The notes beneath the pieces are model-generated. The model searched no databases. It saw only the letters and a list, made by a program, of their open reading frames with translations, and had not been told where the DNA came from. From Clostridiales bacterium (GTDB lineage Bacteria; Bacillota; Clostridia; Christensenellales; Aristaeellaceae), in assembly GCA_004557905.1 (NCBI GenBank), contig SFFH01000024.1:1-34862 (forward strand): 34,862 bases of DNA, given 5' to 3'. The position numbers were made by a program, and so were the translations under genes. Numbering within the stretch: position 1 is the first letter of the stretch; each line of letters begins with the position of its first letter. Shown piece after piece: positions 23,593 to 31,220 of the stretch.

Positions 23593-26364
23593 TCATTCTT
23601 CCTCGCTCGGATTTTCATTCTCCTGTCCAGCCTCCGTCGGCTCGCCGACATAGCTTAGGCGCACGGTGGATTTCGTTTCCAGATTCTTGAGCGTCAGCGT
23701 CTTGCTCTTCAGGTTCACCACGGAGTACGCAGTCTTCGTCGGGTACGGCTCGCTGCCCACCGTGATCTCGTAGCCGCTGCCGCCGAAATAGCCCTCCCGA
23801 CCGGCGATGCTGCACGTGCCGTCGCGGCGGAAGACATACTCCACGCCCCGGGCATCCTTCCAGCGGCCAATGATGCGGTAGACGTAGGCGTCCAGCCGCT
23901 TCTGCGCGGTCTTGCTCAGGTGCTCAATCTGCTCAAGCAGCGGGAGCGCGTCCAGCGGCCTGTTCATCTCGATGAGCGCCTGCGCGCGCTGCAGGCACGC
24001 GCTCTGGTACATGTCCGCGATCTGCGCATAGCGCTCAGGCAGCTCGCTCTGCCAGTACGGCGCAAGCGTCTCAATCACGCTCGCGTAATCCCCCAGCTCC
24101 ATGTCCATGCGCGCGCTCGAGAACGCGTCCTTGAGCCAGGCGTCCTCGTTGCGTGTCACGCAGAGCTTCGCGTCCTCGTAGCTGCCCAGCGCGGCAAACG
24201 CCCTGGCTGCCTTCTCGTATTCGCCCTCGGCTTCATACGCCGCTGCCAGCGCATAGCGCGCGCGCATCGCGCACTCCTCCGCGTCCAGGTACGCGCCGCA
24301 CGCCTCGAACAGCGCGGCCGCCTCGTCGTATTCCTGCGCGTCCATCTTCTCCGACGCCATGGCATAGCGGCAGCGGCGGGCCTGCGTCTGCGCGTCCTCG
24401 TCGTCGCCAAGCAGCAGGAACGCCGCCAGCGCCTCTTCATATGCGCCCTCGTCGTACAGGCTCTTCGCCGCCAGCAGACGGCATTCCTTCACCCGCTGCT
24501 GCGCGTCCCTGTAATCGCCCAGCGTCTCAAAGCGCTCCAGCGCGGCCTCCGGCGAGCGCGCCATCTCCTGCATGGCCAGCTCGTATTCGATGGCGTGCGC
24601 CCGCTCGGCGCTGTCCTGGTAATTGCCCAGGGCCGCGTATTCCAGCGCGGCAGCCTCCATGCGGCCCGCGCTCTCCAGCTGCGCGGCATAGGCATACGTC
24701 GCCCTGTTCAGCGCGTCGCCGACCTCCCCCTCGCGCTCAAGCTGCTCCAGCCAGCCGATGGCCGTCTCGTAGTCCTCCTGCTCAAGCGCCGCATAGCCCA
24801 GCGTCTTCGCCGCGTCGGCAAAGCGCTCCTGCGCGTCCTCGTAATCGCCCGCAAGCCGAAGCTGCTCCGCCGCGGTATCCAAATCGCCCGCGCCCAGCGC
24901 GTTCATGCCCGCCGTATAGCGGCATTGCTTCGCGCGGGTCTCGGCCTCCTCGTATACGCCCAGCGTCTCAAACAGCTCCGCCGCGGCGACATCGTCGCCG
25001 TTCTCCTGCGCTTTGCACGCAATCGCATAGCGGCAGGTCCTGACCAGCGAAATCACGTCGCCCCGGTCGGCCACCCTGAGCAGCTGCTCCTGCGCCAGCT
25101 CGTATTTCCCCTCGCGCATCAGCTGGCGGCCGTAATCATAGGTGCATTCCTTCGCCTGCTCCTGCGCGTCGCTGTAATCGCCCAGCGATTCAAACCGCGC
25201 AATGGCCGTCGCGTAATCCACGCGGTCCCGCGCCGCCGCGGCGATGTCATAGACCAGCGCGCACAGCATTTCCTGTGCCGCCTCGCTCTCGGGCAGGCTG
25301 CCAAGCAGTTCTTCAGCCCTGTCCGTGTCCTGTTCATCGATGGCCAGCTGCGCGCGCGCGAGCAGCGCCTCCTCGTAGAGCGCGGGCGCGTTTTCGGAAT
25401 CATGCGCCTTCGCGCGCGACATCGCCTCGTCCAGCGAGACGGCCGTGTTCGCGCCGATGAACCGCGCGATCATCCTGTCCTCGGCCTCGTCCGCGCGCGC
25501 CGCCGCGTCAAACTCGTCCGGCCAGTACGCGTCGATGAAGTCAAAGACCGACTTGGCGCGCATCAGCTCGCCCTCGTCCATCAGCCGCTGCGCGTACACG
25601 CCCGCGCCGTAGGGCACGCCCCAGCGCGCCAGCGCCAGCAGCACCGCCACGACCGCCAGCAGCACAACCGCCGTCTTCATCGCGCGGCGCTTCTTCCTGC
25701 TCTTCTTCTGAAGGGCATTCTGCTCCTTCACCGTCTCCTCGCTGGAGCGGCGCAGCGTGTCCTGCGTCTTCTCCTGGCGCTCGCGCTCCTTTTTGCCAAC
25801 GGTCGAATCGATCGCGGCAAAGGAATAGTCCGCGAGCACCTGCTTGCGTTTGCGCTCGCAGCGGACGCACGTGTCGTCGCTGGTGCGGTTCGCCCGGCCG
25901 CAGACGCACATCCATACGATGTCGTCCTCGCGCGCGTAGCCCGCCGCGTCCGGCCCGGCGACCGCGCGCAGGCGGTCCAGCTCCCGGCCCTCCGGCAGGT
26001 TGTTGGGCGTATACTCGCGCACATTGCGCTCCTCACGCCGCCAGATCACGCCGTCCTTGAACCATACCTTCTCCACCGAGGCGTCCACGCGCACCGCACC
26101 GTCCACGCGGTCGGGCATGAACGCGCCGGAGAAATGCGCGCGCGCTTCGCCGGTCGCCGCCGCGCGGACCAGCCGTCCGCCCAGGCGCACGCCGTCCTTG
26201 TCAAAGCAGATGATGTTCATCTGCAGGCTGTCAATCACCTTCTGAGACAGATTGAAAAACTCGATGAGGCAGACAATCTGCTCATGCTCCTTTGTACCCT
26301 CTGTTTGCTCCCGACTCACGGTCACCTTTGTGATCTCCACCGGGCAGGTCAGATCGCTCTTCAT
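23593..26364 (-). CDS. large zinc-ribbon / transmembrane / TPR-like repeat protein
   Basis: A 923-residue protein with clear modular order. Residues 1-140 form a beta-type domain (VTVSREQTEGTKEHEQIVCLIEFFN). A zinc ribbon follows near 150-170 (WMCVCGRANRTSDDTCVRC), then a charged linker. One transmembrane segment lies near 230-245 (AVVLLAVVAVLLALARW). From about 270 to 760 there are many degenerate helical repeats of roughly 30-40 residues with the pattern Y..A...F..LGdY.DA......CrY. The C terminus (about 820-900) has a beta-type domain (YVFRRDGTCSIAGREGYFGG). It is likely a membrane-anchored scaffold with its repeats outside. Function is not recognised. The ATG at 26364 has AGAGGTG upstream. 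Confidence 0.85.
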   Translation of the reverse strand: MKSDLTCPVEITKVTVSREQTEGTKEHEQIVCLIEFFNLSQKVIDSLQMNIICFDKDGVRLGGRLVRAAATGEARAHFSGAFMPDRVDGAVRVDASVEKVWFKDGVIWRREERNVREYTPNNLPEGRELDRLRAVAGPDAAGYAREDDIVWMCVCGRANRTSDDTCVRCERKRKQVLADYSFAAIDSTVGKKERERQEKTQDTLRRSSEETVKEQNALQKKSRKKRRAMKTAVVLLAVVAVLLALARWGVPYGAGVYAQRLMDEGELMRAKSVFDFIDAYWPDEFDAAARADEAEDRMIARFIGANTAVSLDEAMSRAKAHDSENAPALYEEALLARAQLAIDEQDTDRAEELLGSLPESEAAQEMLCALVYDIAAAARDRVDYATAIARFESLGDYSDAQEQAKECTYDYGRQLMREGKYELAQEQLLRVADRGDVISLVRTCRYAIACKAQENGDDVAAAELFETLGVYEEAETRAKQCRYTAGMNALGAGDLDTAAEQLRLAGDYEDAQERFADAAKTLGYAALEQEDYETAIGWLEQLEREGEVGDALNRATYAYAAQLESAGRMEAAALEYAALGNYQDSAERAHAIEYELAMQEMARSPEAALERFETLGDYRDAQQRVKECRLLAAKSLYDEGAYEEALAAFLLLGDDEDAQTQARRCRYAMASEKMDAQEYDEAAALFEACGAYLDAEECAMRARYALAAAYEAEGEYEKAARAFAALGSYEDAKLCVTRNEDAWLKDAFSSARMDMELGDYASVIETLAPYWQSELPERYAQIADMYQSACLQRAQALIEMNRPLDALPLLEQIEHLSKTAQKRLDAYVYRIIGRWKDARGVEYVFRRDGTCSIAGREGYFGGSGYEITVGSEPYPTKTAYSVVNLKSKTLTLKNLETKSTVRLSYVGEPTEAGQENENPSEEE

Positions 26365-26414
26365 CCTGTCACCTCTTCAGCTCGTCGATAGAATCCGTGC
26401 GCCAGCGCGCCTCC

Positions 26415-27125
26415 TTACAGCCTGTGCAGCTGCTCGACCTCCTGTGCGGTCAGCTCGCGCCACTCGCCGCGGCGCAGGCTGCCCAGCTCCAGCGGGCCAA
26501 AGCGCACCCGGCGCAGCAGCAGCACCTTGTGGCCCACTGCGTCAAACATCCGGCGCACCTGGCGGTTGCGACCCTCGTGGATCGTCACCAGGATGTCCGA
26601 AAAGAGACTCTCGTCGCGCACGACGCGCACATCCGCCGGATAGGTGCGGCGCTCATCGCCCTCCATGTACACGCCCCGGCGCAGGCGGTCGATCGCCTCG
26701 TTTGAGGGATTGCCCGTCACGCGCGCGAGGTACACCTTATCCACCTCGCAGCTCGGGTGCGTCAGGCGCTGCGCCAGCGCGCCGTCGTTGGTCAGCAGCA
26801 GCAGGCCCTCGCTGTCGTAATCGAGGCGGCCCACCGGGTACAGCCGCACCGGGAAATCGCGGAAGCGGTCCATCACCGTCTCCCGGCCCTTCTCGTCGCT
26901 GACGGTGGTCACCTCGCCCGCCGGCTTATGGTAGAGGACGTAGCGCTTCTCCTCCTCGGGCGTGATGCGCACGCCGTCCACAAGCACCTCGTCTTGTTCC
27001 TCCACCTGCGTGCCCATCTCGGTAATCACCCGCCCGTTGACCGTCACGCGGCCGGCGGCGATCATCTCCTCGCACTTTCTGCGCGCGGCAACGCCGCACA
27101 TAGCCATGTATTTCTGAAGCCTCAT
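26415..27125 (-). CDS. rluB: 23S rRNA pseudouridine synthase, RluB/RsuA family
   Basis: A 236-residue enzyme. The N-terminal S4 RNA-binding domain is at 1-60 (MRLQKYMAMCGVAARRKCEEMI). The catalytic domain has GRLDYDSEGLLLLTNDG with the catalytic Asp (near residue 100), plus IHEGRNRQVRRMFDAVGH. RluB-type enzymes modify 23S rRNA U2605 (E. coli numbering). The ATG at 27125 follows AAAGGAGAATTTGG. It is 12 bp downstream of a D,D-carboxypeptidase gene. In Bacillus the order is dacB-spmA-spmB-rluB; here spmA and spmB are missing. Confidence 0.95.
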   Translation of the reverse strand: MRLQKYMAMCGVAARRKCEEMIAAGRVTVNGRVITEMGTQVEEQDEVLVDGVRITPEEEKRYVLYHKPAGEVTTVSDEKGRETVMDRFRDFPVRLYPVGRLDYDSEGLLLLTNDGALAQRLTHPSCEVDKVYLARVTGNPSNEAIDRLRRGVYMEGDERRTYPADVRVVRDESLFSDILVTIHEGRNRQVRRMFDAVGHKVLLLRRVRFGPLELGSLRRGEWRELTAQEVEQLHRL

Positions 27126-27137
27126 CCAAATTCTCCT

Positions 27138-28256
27138 TTATAAGGTCCAGTGCGCCACAATCCTGCGCACGTCCATCCGTATACCGTCTGCCCTCACCCG
27201 CTCGCTGGCGACGACCTCGCCCACGCCGTAGACCTGTCCGTCCACCACCAGCTTCGCCGTGCCCAGGTGCATGCCCGGGTACACCGGCGCGCGCACGCTT
27301 TCCGGCACGTCGAGCACCGCCTGCGCGGCCTCGCCGCTCTCCAGCGGGACGCTCAAGCTCTCCATCACGCACATGCCGCAGACGTCGCGTTCGCCGCCCG
27401 TCACGGCAATGTGCCCGGCGGAGAGCGTCGGCCCCAGCACGCGCGTCATGGCGTAGCGCTCAAAGCAGCCGTCAAGCAGCCGCTCGGCCTCGTCAAACCA
27501 GTCGCTGCACCCCAGCACCACGCCGACAAGCTCCATGCCCTCCCGCTGCGCGCCGAACACCAGGCACCGGCCCGCTTTGCTGGTGAAGCCGGTCTTCACG
27601 CCTGTCGCGCCCGGATAGCTCGTCAGCAGGCGGTTCTTGTTGGTCAGCTGACGGTCGTAGGTGCGGCCTTCCCAGGGGATGGCGGCGCGCTTTGTGGATA
27701 CGATCCTGCGGAACGTATCGTTGCCCATGGCCTCGCGCGCGATAAGCGCCAGGTCATACGCCGTCGTGTAATGCTGATCATCCGGCAGGCCGTGAGGGTT
27801 GGCAAAGTGCGTGTTCACCGCGCCGATCTGTCGCGCCCGCGCGTTCATCATGCCGACAAAGCCCTCGAGCGAGCCGCCGATGTGCTCCGCAATCGCCACC
27901 GCTGCGTCGTTGCCGCTGGAGAGCATCAGCCCCAGCAGCATCTGCTCGAGCGTCAGGCGCTCGCCCTCCTGCAGATAGATCGACGTGCCGGACACGCCGA
28001 ACGCATTGTGCGGGCAGACCACCTCGTCCGCGAGGTTCCCCCGCTCAATCGCCAGCAGCGCGGTCATCACCTTGGTCGTGGAAGCCATCGGCAGCCGCGC
28101 GTGCATATCGCTTGCAAAGAGCACGCGGCCCGTCTCCATCTCCAGAATGCAAGCCGCCCTGGCGCTGGTTTCGTTCTGCGCCAAAGCTCCATAATGATTA
28201 TACATAAAAATCAGAGCGATGAAAAGCCCTGCCGCCCATCTTTTCGTCCGGAACAC
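27138..28256 (-). CDS. D-alanyl-D-alanine carboxypeptidase (DacB/DacF-like)
   Basis: A 372-residue secreted low-molecular-weight penicillin-binding protein that trims the terminal D-Ala of peptidoglycan stem peptides. It has a signal peptide ending near GALA-QN. The serine motif STTK is in MASTTKVMTALLA (near residue 60), SGN is in LMLSSGNDAA, and KTG is in GVKTGFTSKAGRC. The C-terminal region resembles the PBP5 beta domain. The start is a GTG at 28256 with AGGA upstream. Its place before rluB suggests the sporulation-linked DacB type, but sequence alone does not separate it from DacF. Confidence 0.93.
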   Translation of the reverse strand: MFRTKRWAAGLFIALIFMYNHYGALAQNETSARAACILEMETGRVLFASDMHARLPMASTTKVMTALLAIERGNLADEVVCPHNAFGVSGTSIYLQEGERLTLEQMLLGLMLSSGNDAAVAIAEHIGGSLEGFVGMMNARARQIGAVNTHFANPHGLPDDQHYTTAYDLALIAREAMGNDTFRRIVSTKRAAIPWEGRTYDRQLTNKNRLLTSYPGATGVKTGFTSKAGRCLVFGAQREGMELVGVVLGCSDWFDEAERLLDGCFERYAMTRVLGPTLSAGHIAVTGGERDVCGMCVMESLSVPLESGEAAQAVLDVPESVRAPVYPGMHLGTAKLVVDGQVYGVGEVVASERVRADGIRMDVRRIVAHWTL

Positions 28257-28283
28257 CCCCCATCCTGACTTTTCCAGGCCGCG

Positions 28284-29366
28284 TCAGCCTTTTTTCGCGG
28301 CCAGCCGCGCAGAAAAAAACGCGCGGTTTTGCAGCGCCGCCGGATCGTTCGGGCGCAGCAGCAGCGCCTGCTCGTTCATCTTCGAGGCCTCCACGTCCTC
28401 GCCCAGGCGCGAAAGGATGACGCACAGCTGCATCAGCGGGATGTAGCCGTACGCATCCGGAAACGTGAACGCGCCCGACGTCTGCGGCAGCTCGCACAGC
28501 AGCGCGGCGCGGTACCAGTGCGCCGCCGCGTGCAGATCCTCCTCCTGAAGAAAGCACGCGCCCAGCGCGCACAGCACCTCCGCCCGCGGCGCGCCGTGCT
28601 CCAGTGCCGCAAACAGCGAGCGCTTGGCCTCCGGCATGCGTCCCAGCTGCATGAGGCACTCGCCCCGCAGGATGAACGCGTCCAGCCGGTTGACTGCCCA
28701 GCCGTCCATCTCAAGGAACGCGGCGAACGCCGCCTCCGCTTTTTCCGTCTCTCCAGCGCTCTTGAGCTCGCGCGCGTAGTAATACCAGTCCCGCGCGGAC
28801 AGGTCGCGCCCGCGCGAGCGCCAGGTTTCGTAGATCGACAGGTTTCGCCGGTTGCTTTGCGCTCCATGCTCCCCCGTATGGCGCACGATGATGTCCTCGT
28901 GCAGCACGTTTCCGCCCACAGCCATGGCCTCGTGCACCACGCCGGAGAACGCGAAGCCCGCCGCGCGCCGCACGATGCGCTCCCGCTCAAACACAAGCGA
29001 CGGCCTGCCGTCCGGCCCGTAGGCATACGCATACGGCAGCATCACCGCATCCACGCCGTCGTCAAGCCGGGCTTTGAGCGCGAAGAGCTTTTCCGCCTCC
29101 CCGGGATCGAGCACGTCGTCCGCGTCGAGCCAGAGGATGAACGGCTTGCTTGCGTAGGAAAACGACGTGTTCCGCGCGTCCGCGAAATCGTCCTTCCACG
29201 CGTAGTCGTACACCCTGTCCGTGTAGCGCCGTGCAATCGCCTTCGTCCCGTCGGCCGATCCGGTATCGAGGATCACGATTTCGTCCACCGTGTCTTTGAC
29301 GCTCTCCAGGCAACGGCCCAGCCGGCTCTCCTCGTCCCTGACGATCATGCAAAGCGACAGCTCCAT
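28284..29366 (-). CDS. family 2 glycosyltransferase with C-terminal TPR-like repeats
   Basis: A 360-residue protein. The GT-A domain begins LSLCMIVRDEESRLGRCLES, with the nucleotide motif DTGSADGTKA near residue 35, the metal-binding DADD near 80 and FSGVVHEAM near 140. Residues about 190-350 are helical repeats (DWYYYARELKSAGETEKAEAAF, RGECLMQLGRMPEAKRSLFAALEHG). Cytosolic GT2-TPR enzymes of this shape often glycosylate proteins or surface polymers. The ATG at 29366 follows AGGAGGGG. It is divergent from the collagen-like gene and shares a palindromic promoter region with it, so the collagen Thr residues are a possible target (inference). Confidence 0.92.
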   Translation of the reverse strand: MELSLCMIVRDEESRLGRCLESVKDTVDEIVILDTGSADGTKAIARRYTDRVYDYAWKDDFADARNTSFSYASKPFILWLDADDVLDPGEAEKLFALKARLDDGVDAVMLPYAYAYGPDGRPSLVFERERIVRRAAGFAFSGVVHEAMAVGGNVLHEDIIVRHTGEHGAQSNRRNLSIYETWRSRGRDLSARDWYYYARELKSAGETEKAEAAFAAFLEMDGWAVNRLDAFILRGECLMQLGRMPEAKRSLFAALEHGAPRAEVLCALGACFLQEEDLHAAAHWYRAALLCELPQTSGAFTFPDAYGYIPLMQLCVILSRLGEDVEASKMNEQALLLRPNDPAALQNRAFFSARLAAKKG

Positions 29367-29385
29367 GCAAACCCCTCCTGCCTCT

Positions 29386-29416
29386 CACACGCCCTTCTCC
29401 TTCTGCATAGAGTATG
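29386..29416. promoter_or_regulatory. palindromic sigma-K/sigma-E-like divergent promoter
   Basis: CATAGAGTATG (29406-29416) contains the mother-cell -10 pattern CATAnnnTA on plus (29406-29414) and also on minus, read as CATACTCTA (29416-29408). On plus, an AC as in the sigma-K -35 lies 17 bp upstream (29387-29388, within CACAC). On minus an AC lies 18 bp upstream. No sigma-A promoter is seen in this gap. Short motifs, so treat as a candidate. Confidence 0.5.
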
Positions 29417-29417
29417 C

Positions 29418-29442
29418 CAGGGAACCGAAAACAAGTTCCCTG
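29418..29442. repeat. inverted repeat in the collagen gene leader
   Basis: CAGGGAAC and GTTCCCTG with a 9-base A-rich loop, between the candidate -10 and the collagen-like start. It may be an operator or leader hairpin. Confidence 0.6.
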
Positions 29443-29473
29443 ACTTTGCATGACTCAGAAAGAGGTGTCGCTC

Positions 29474-30553
29474 TTGCCATACTATGTTGCCAATCATGAT
29501 CCGCGCAGACCGCGTGCGCGCGACTGCGTCGATATTCAGGACGATTTCAGCCGCAGCCGCGGCTGTTGCTCTAGCAACAACAACTGCTGCAGCTGCGCCA
29601 CGGGGCCGACCGGCCCCACCGGTCCCACTGGCCCCACCGGTCCGCAGGGCGCTGTAGGCCCGACCGGTCCGCAGGGTCCCGTCGGCGCCACCGGTCCCAC
29701 CGGACCCACTGGCCCGCAGGGCTCACAGGGCGCGCAGGGCCGTCAGGGTCCGACCGGCCCCACCGGTCCCACCGGCCCAACCGGTCCACAGGGTCCGCAG
29801 GGTCCGCAGGGGCTCGTCGGCGCGACGGGCGCCACGGGCGCGACCGGACCGACCGGCCCCACCGGCTCCACAGGCCCCACCGGACCGACTGGCCCCATTG
29901 GCCCGACCGGGCCCACTGGCCCGACAGGTCCCACCGGACCGACCGGTTCCACCGGCCCGAATGGTCCCACCGGACCGACCGGTCCCACCGGTCCCACTGG
30001 CCCCACCGGCCCGACTGGCCCTACCGGCCCCACCGGGCCCACCGGCCCCACTGGTCCTACCGGCCCATCGGGCAGCGGTCTGGCGGCTTTTGCCACCGGC
30101 CATACGACCGGCACGGTCAACGTCGCTGCCAACCAGGCGATTCCGTTCACCACGTTCACCGTCCAGCCGGCCGGTGCGGTGACGCAGAACACCGGAACCT
30201 TCACGCTCGTCTCGCCGGGCACGTACCAGGTCACCGCGATTCTCAACACGCCGCCCTGCACGCAGCGAAATCCCCGGTTCAACGTCTCACACTGCGACCG
30301 CTGCTGCTGCTGTGACCGCGGCTACGACGATGAAACGGAAACCAACGTGTTCCTGCTGGTCAACGGCGCGGTGTACCCGTCCACGCAGACGCATCTGCGC
30401 TCCGGCCAGCACACCGGCACGACGTCCATTCAGGCGCATATCGTCTCCGATGGTCACACAACCGTCGGCTTGGCCGTCGCCGACGCGCTCAACTACACCG
30501 GTGCGCATGCCGCGGACGTCCTCGCCTCGATCGTCTTCCTGCGCATCAGTTAA
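29474..30553 (+). CDS. collagen-like (BclA-type) surface protein, cysteine-rich
   Basis: About 359 residues. The N-terminal 43 residues end in the cysteine cluster RGCCSSNNNCCSC. Then come 52 uninterrupted Gly-X-Y triplets, mostly GPT, with Thr at most third positions. The C-terminal domain of about 155 residues starts GLAAFATGHTTGTVNVA and resembles the BclA/TNF-like trimerising domain (PFTTFTVQ, FTLVSPGTYQVTAILNT, NVFLLVNGAV). It is interrupted by a second cysteine cluster, HCDRCCCCDRG. A start at TTG 29474 is preferred because AGAGGTG lies 6-7 bases before it; the in-frame ATG at 29450 has no ribosome site. In Bacillus, BclA is a glycosylated exosporium filament. Here spore location is inferred. 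Confidence 0.9.
   Translation: MPYYVANHDPRRPRARDCVDIQDDFSRSRGCCSSNNNCCSCATGPTGPTGPTGPTGPQGAVGPTGPQGPVGATGPTGPTGPQGSQGAQGRQGPTGPTGPTGPTGPQGPQGPQGLVGATGATGATGPTGPTGSTGPTGPTGPIGPTGPTGPTGPTGPTGSTGPNGPTGPTGPTGPTGPTGPTGPTGPTGPTGPTGPTGPSGSGLAAFATGHTTGTVNVAANQAIPFTTFTVQPAGAVTQNTGTFTLVSPGTYQVTAILNTPPCTQRNPRFNVSHCDRCCCCDRGYDDETETNVFLLVNGAVYPSTQTHLRSGQHTGTTSIQAHIVSDGHTTVGLAVADALNYTGAHAADVLASIVFLRIS
29603..30070 (+). repeat. collagen Gly-X-Y triplet tract (52 triplets)
   Basis: 468 bp of GGN-NNN-NNN codons encoding chiefly Gly-Pro-Thr, with Gly-Pro-Gln, Gly-Ala-Thr, Gly-Ser-Thr and single GPI, GPN, GLV, GRQ variants. Synonymous codons vary (ACC/ACT/ACG, CCC/CCG/CCT), so the tract is conserved as protein more than as DNA. 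It is nevertheless prone to length change. Confidence 0.96.
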
Positions 30554-30562
30554 ACGAAATGC

Positions 30563-30590
30563 TGAAGCCGCCGGCCATTCGGCGGCTTCA
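30563..30590 (+). terminator. stem-loop after the collagen-like gene
   Basis: TGAAGCCGCC/GGCGGCTTCA with an 8-base loop, 10 bp after the stop. There is no U-run (TGCCG follows), so it may be a stabilising hairpin, with the next terminator downstream doing the stopping. Confidence 0.55.
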
Positions 30591-30624
30591 TGCCGTCCGA
30601 ACGCAGGAGGATGGATGACCAACA

Positions 30625-30658
30625 GAAAAAGGGCTTTGGAGGTTCCAAGGCCCTTTTC
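30625..30658. terminator. bidirectional terminator
   Basis: AAAAGGGCTTTGG/CCAAGGCCCTTTT (30627-30639 with 30645-30657, one G-U pair), with TTTTCATTGAT on plus and TTTTTCTGTT on minus. It lies between the collagen-like and EamA genes, which converge. Confidence 0.9.
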
Positions 30659-30675
30659 ATTGATGCGGTTTTCTG

Positions 30676-31089
30676 TTACAGCACCATCACCAGCGTGCCG
30701 ACGGTGATGAGCGCCGCGCCGATGAGCGACTTGGTTGTGAACGGCTCGTGCAGGAAGATGAACGCCAGCGCCAGCGTGATGACGACGCTGAGCTTGTCAA
30801 TCGGCACGACCTTCGACGCCTCGCCCAGCTGCAGCGCGCGGTAATAGCATAGCCAGGACGCGCCCGTCGCCAGGCCGGACAGGATCAGAAACAGCCAGCT
30901 CTTGCGGCTGATCGACCCGATGCCATTCTGCACATTCATGATGAACACCATGCCCCAGCTCATCGCCAGCACGACCACCGTGCGGATGGCCGTGGCGAGC
31001 GTGGAGTTCACACCCTCAATACCGACCTTGGCCAGAATGCTCGTCAGCGCGGCAAAGACCGCCGACAGCACCGCGAATACTGCCCACAT
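30676..31089 (-). CDS. half-size EamA/DMT-family membrane protein
   Basis: A 137-residue protein with a single EamA-type domain of about five hydrophobic segments (MWAVFAVLSAVFAALTSILA, SWLFLILSGLATGASWLCYYRAL, LSVVITLALAFIFLHEP). Most DMT transporters are twice this length, so this one probably dimerises. The substrate is unknown. LGEASKVVPIDKLSVVIT is the characteristic family segment. The ATG at 31089 follows CGGAGGGAAAGCAA. It stands alone with its own promoter and terminator. Confidence 0.9.
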   Translation of the reverse strand: MWAVFAVLSAVFAALTSILAKVGIEGVNSTLATAIRTVVVLAMSWGMVFIMNVQNGIGSISRKSWLFLILSGLATGASWLCYYRALQLGEASKVVPIDKLSVVITLALAFIFLHEPFTTKSLIGAALITVGTLVMVL

Positions 31090-31124
31090 TTGCTTTCCCT
31101 CCGTGATTTCCAAATTCTGCTGCT

Positions 31125-31130
31125 ATTATA
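31125..31130 (-). promoter_or_regulatory. extended -10 of the EamA gene
   Basis: TGCTATAAT on the minus strand (TGnTATAAT). No convincing -35. It gives a leader of about 30 bases. Confidence 0.55.
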
Positions 31131-31220
31131 GCACACAGCGGCAAGCCCTGCACCTGCATTCTGCATGGTTTCATGGCGATTTGTGCACAATACACGCAAA
31201 TCGTTTGCGGAGGGCTGGCC

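Noticed and set aside
29603..30070. Short-period repeat that could be mistaken for a CRISPR or VNTR array.
   Set aside because: It is the 9-bp periodic codon pattern of Gly-X-Y with no spacers of constant length.
29743..30282. A 179-codon open frame on the minus strand across the collagen tract reading Gly-Pro-Val repeats.
   Set aside because: The complement of GGN-CCN-ACN codons automatically gives Gly-Pro-Val in one antisense frame. There is no ribosome site, and the plus frame has the signal-bearing ends and domain.
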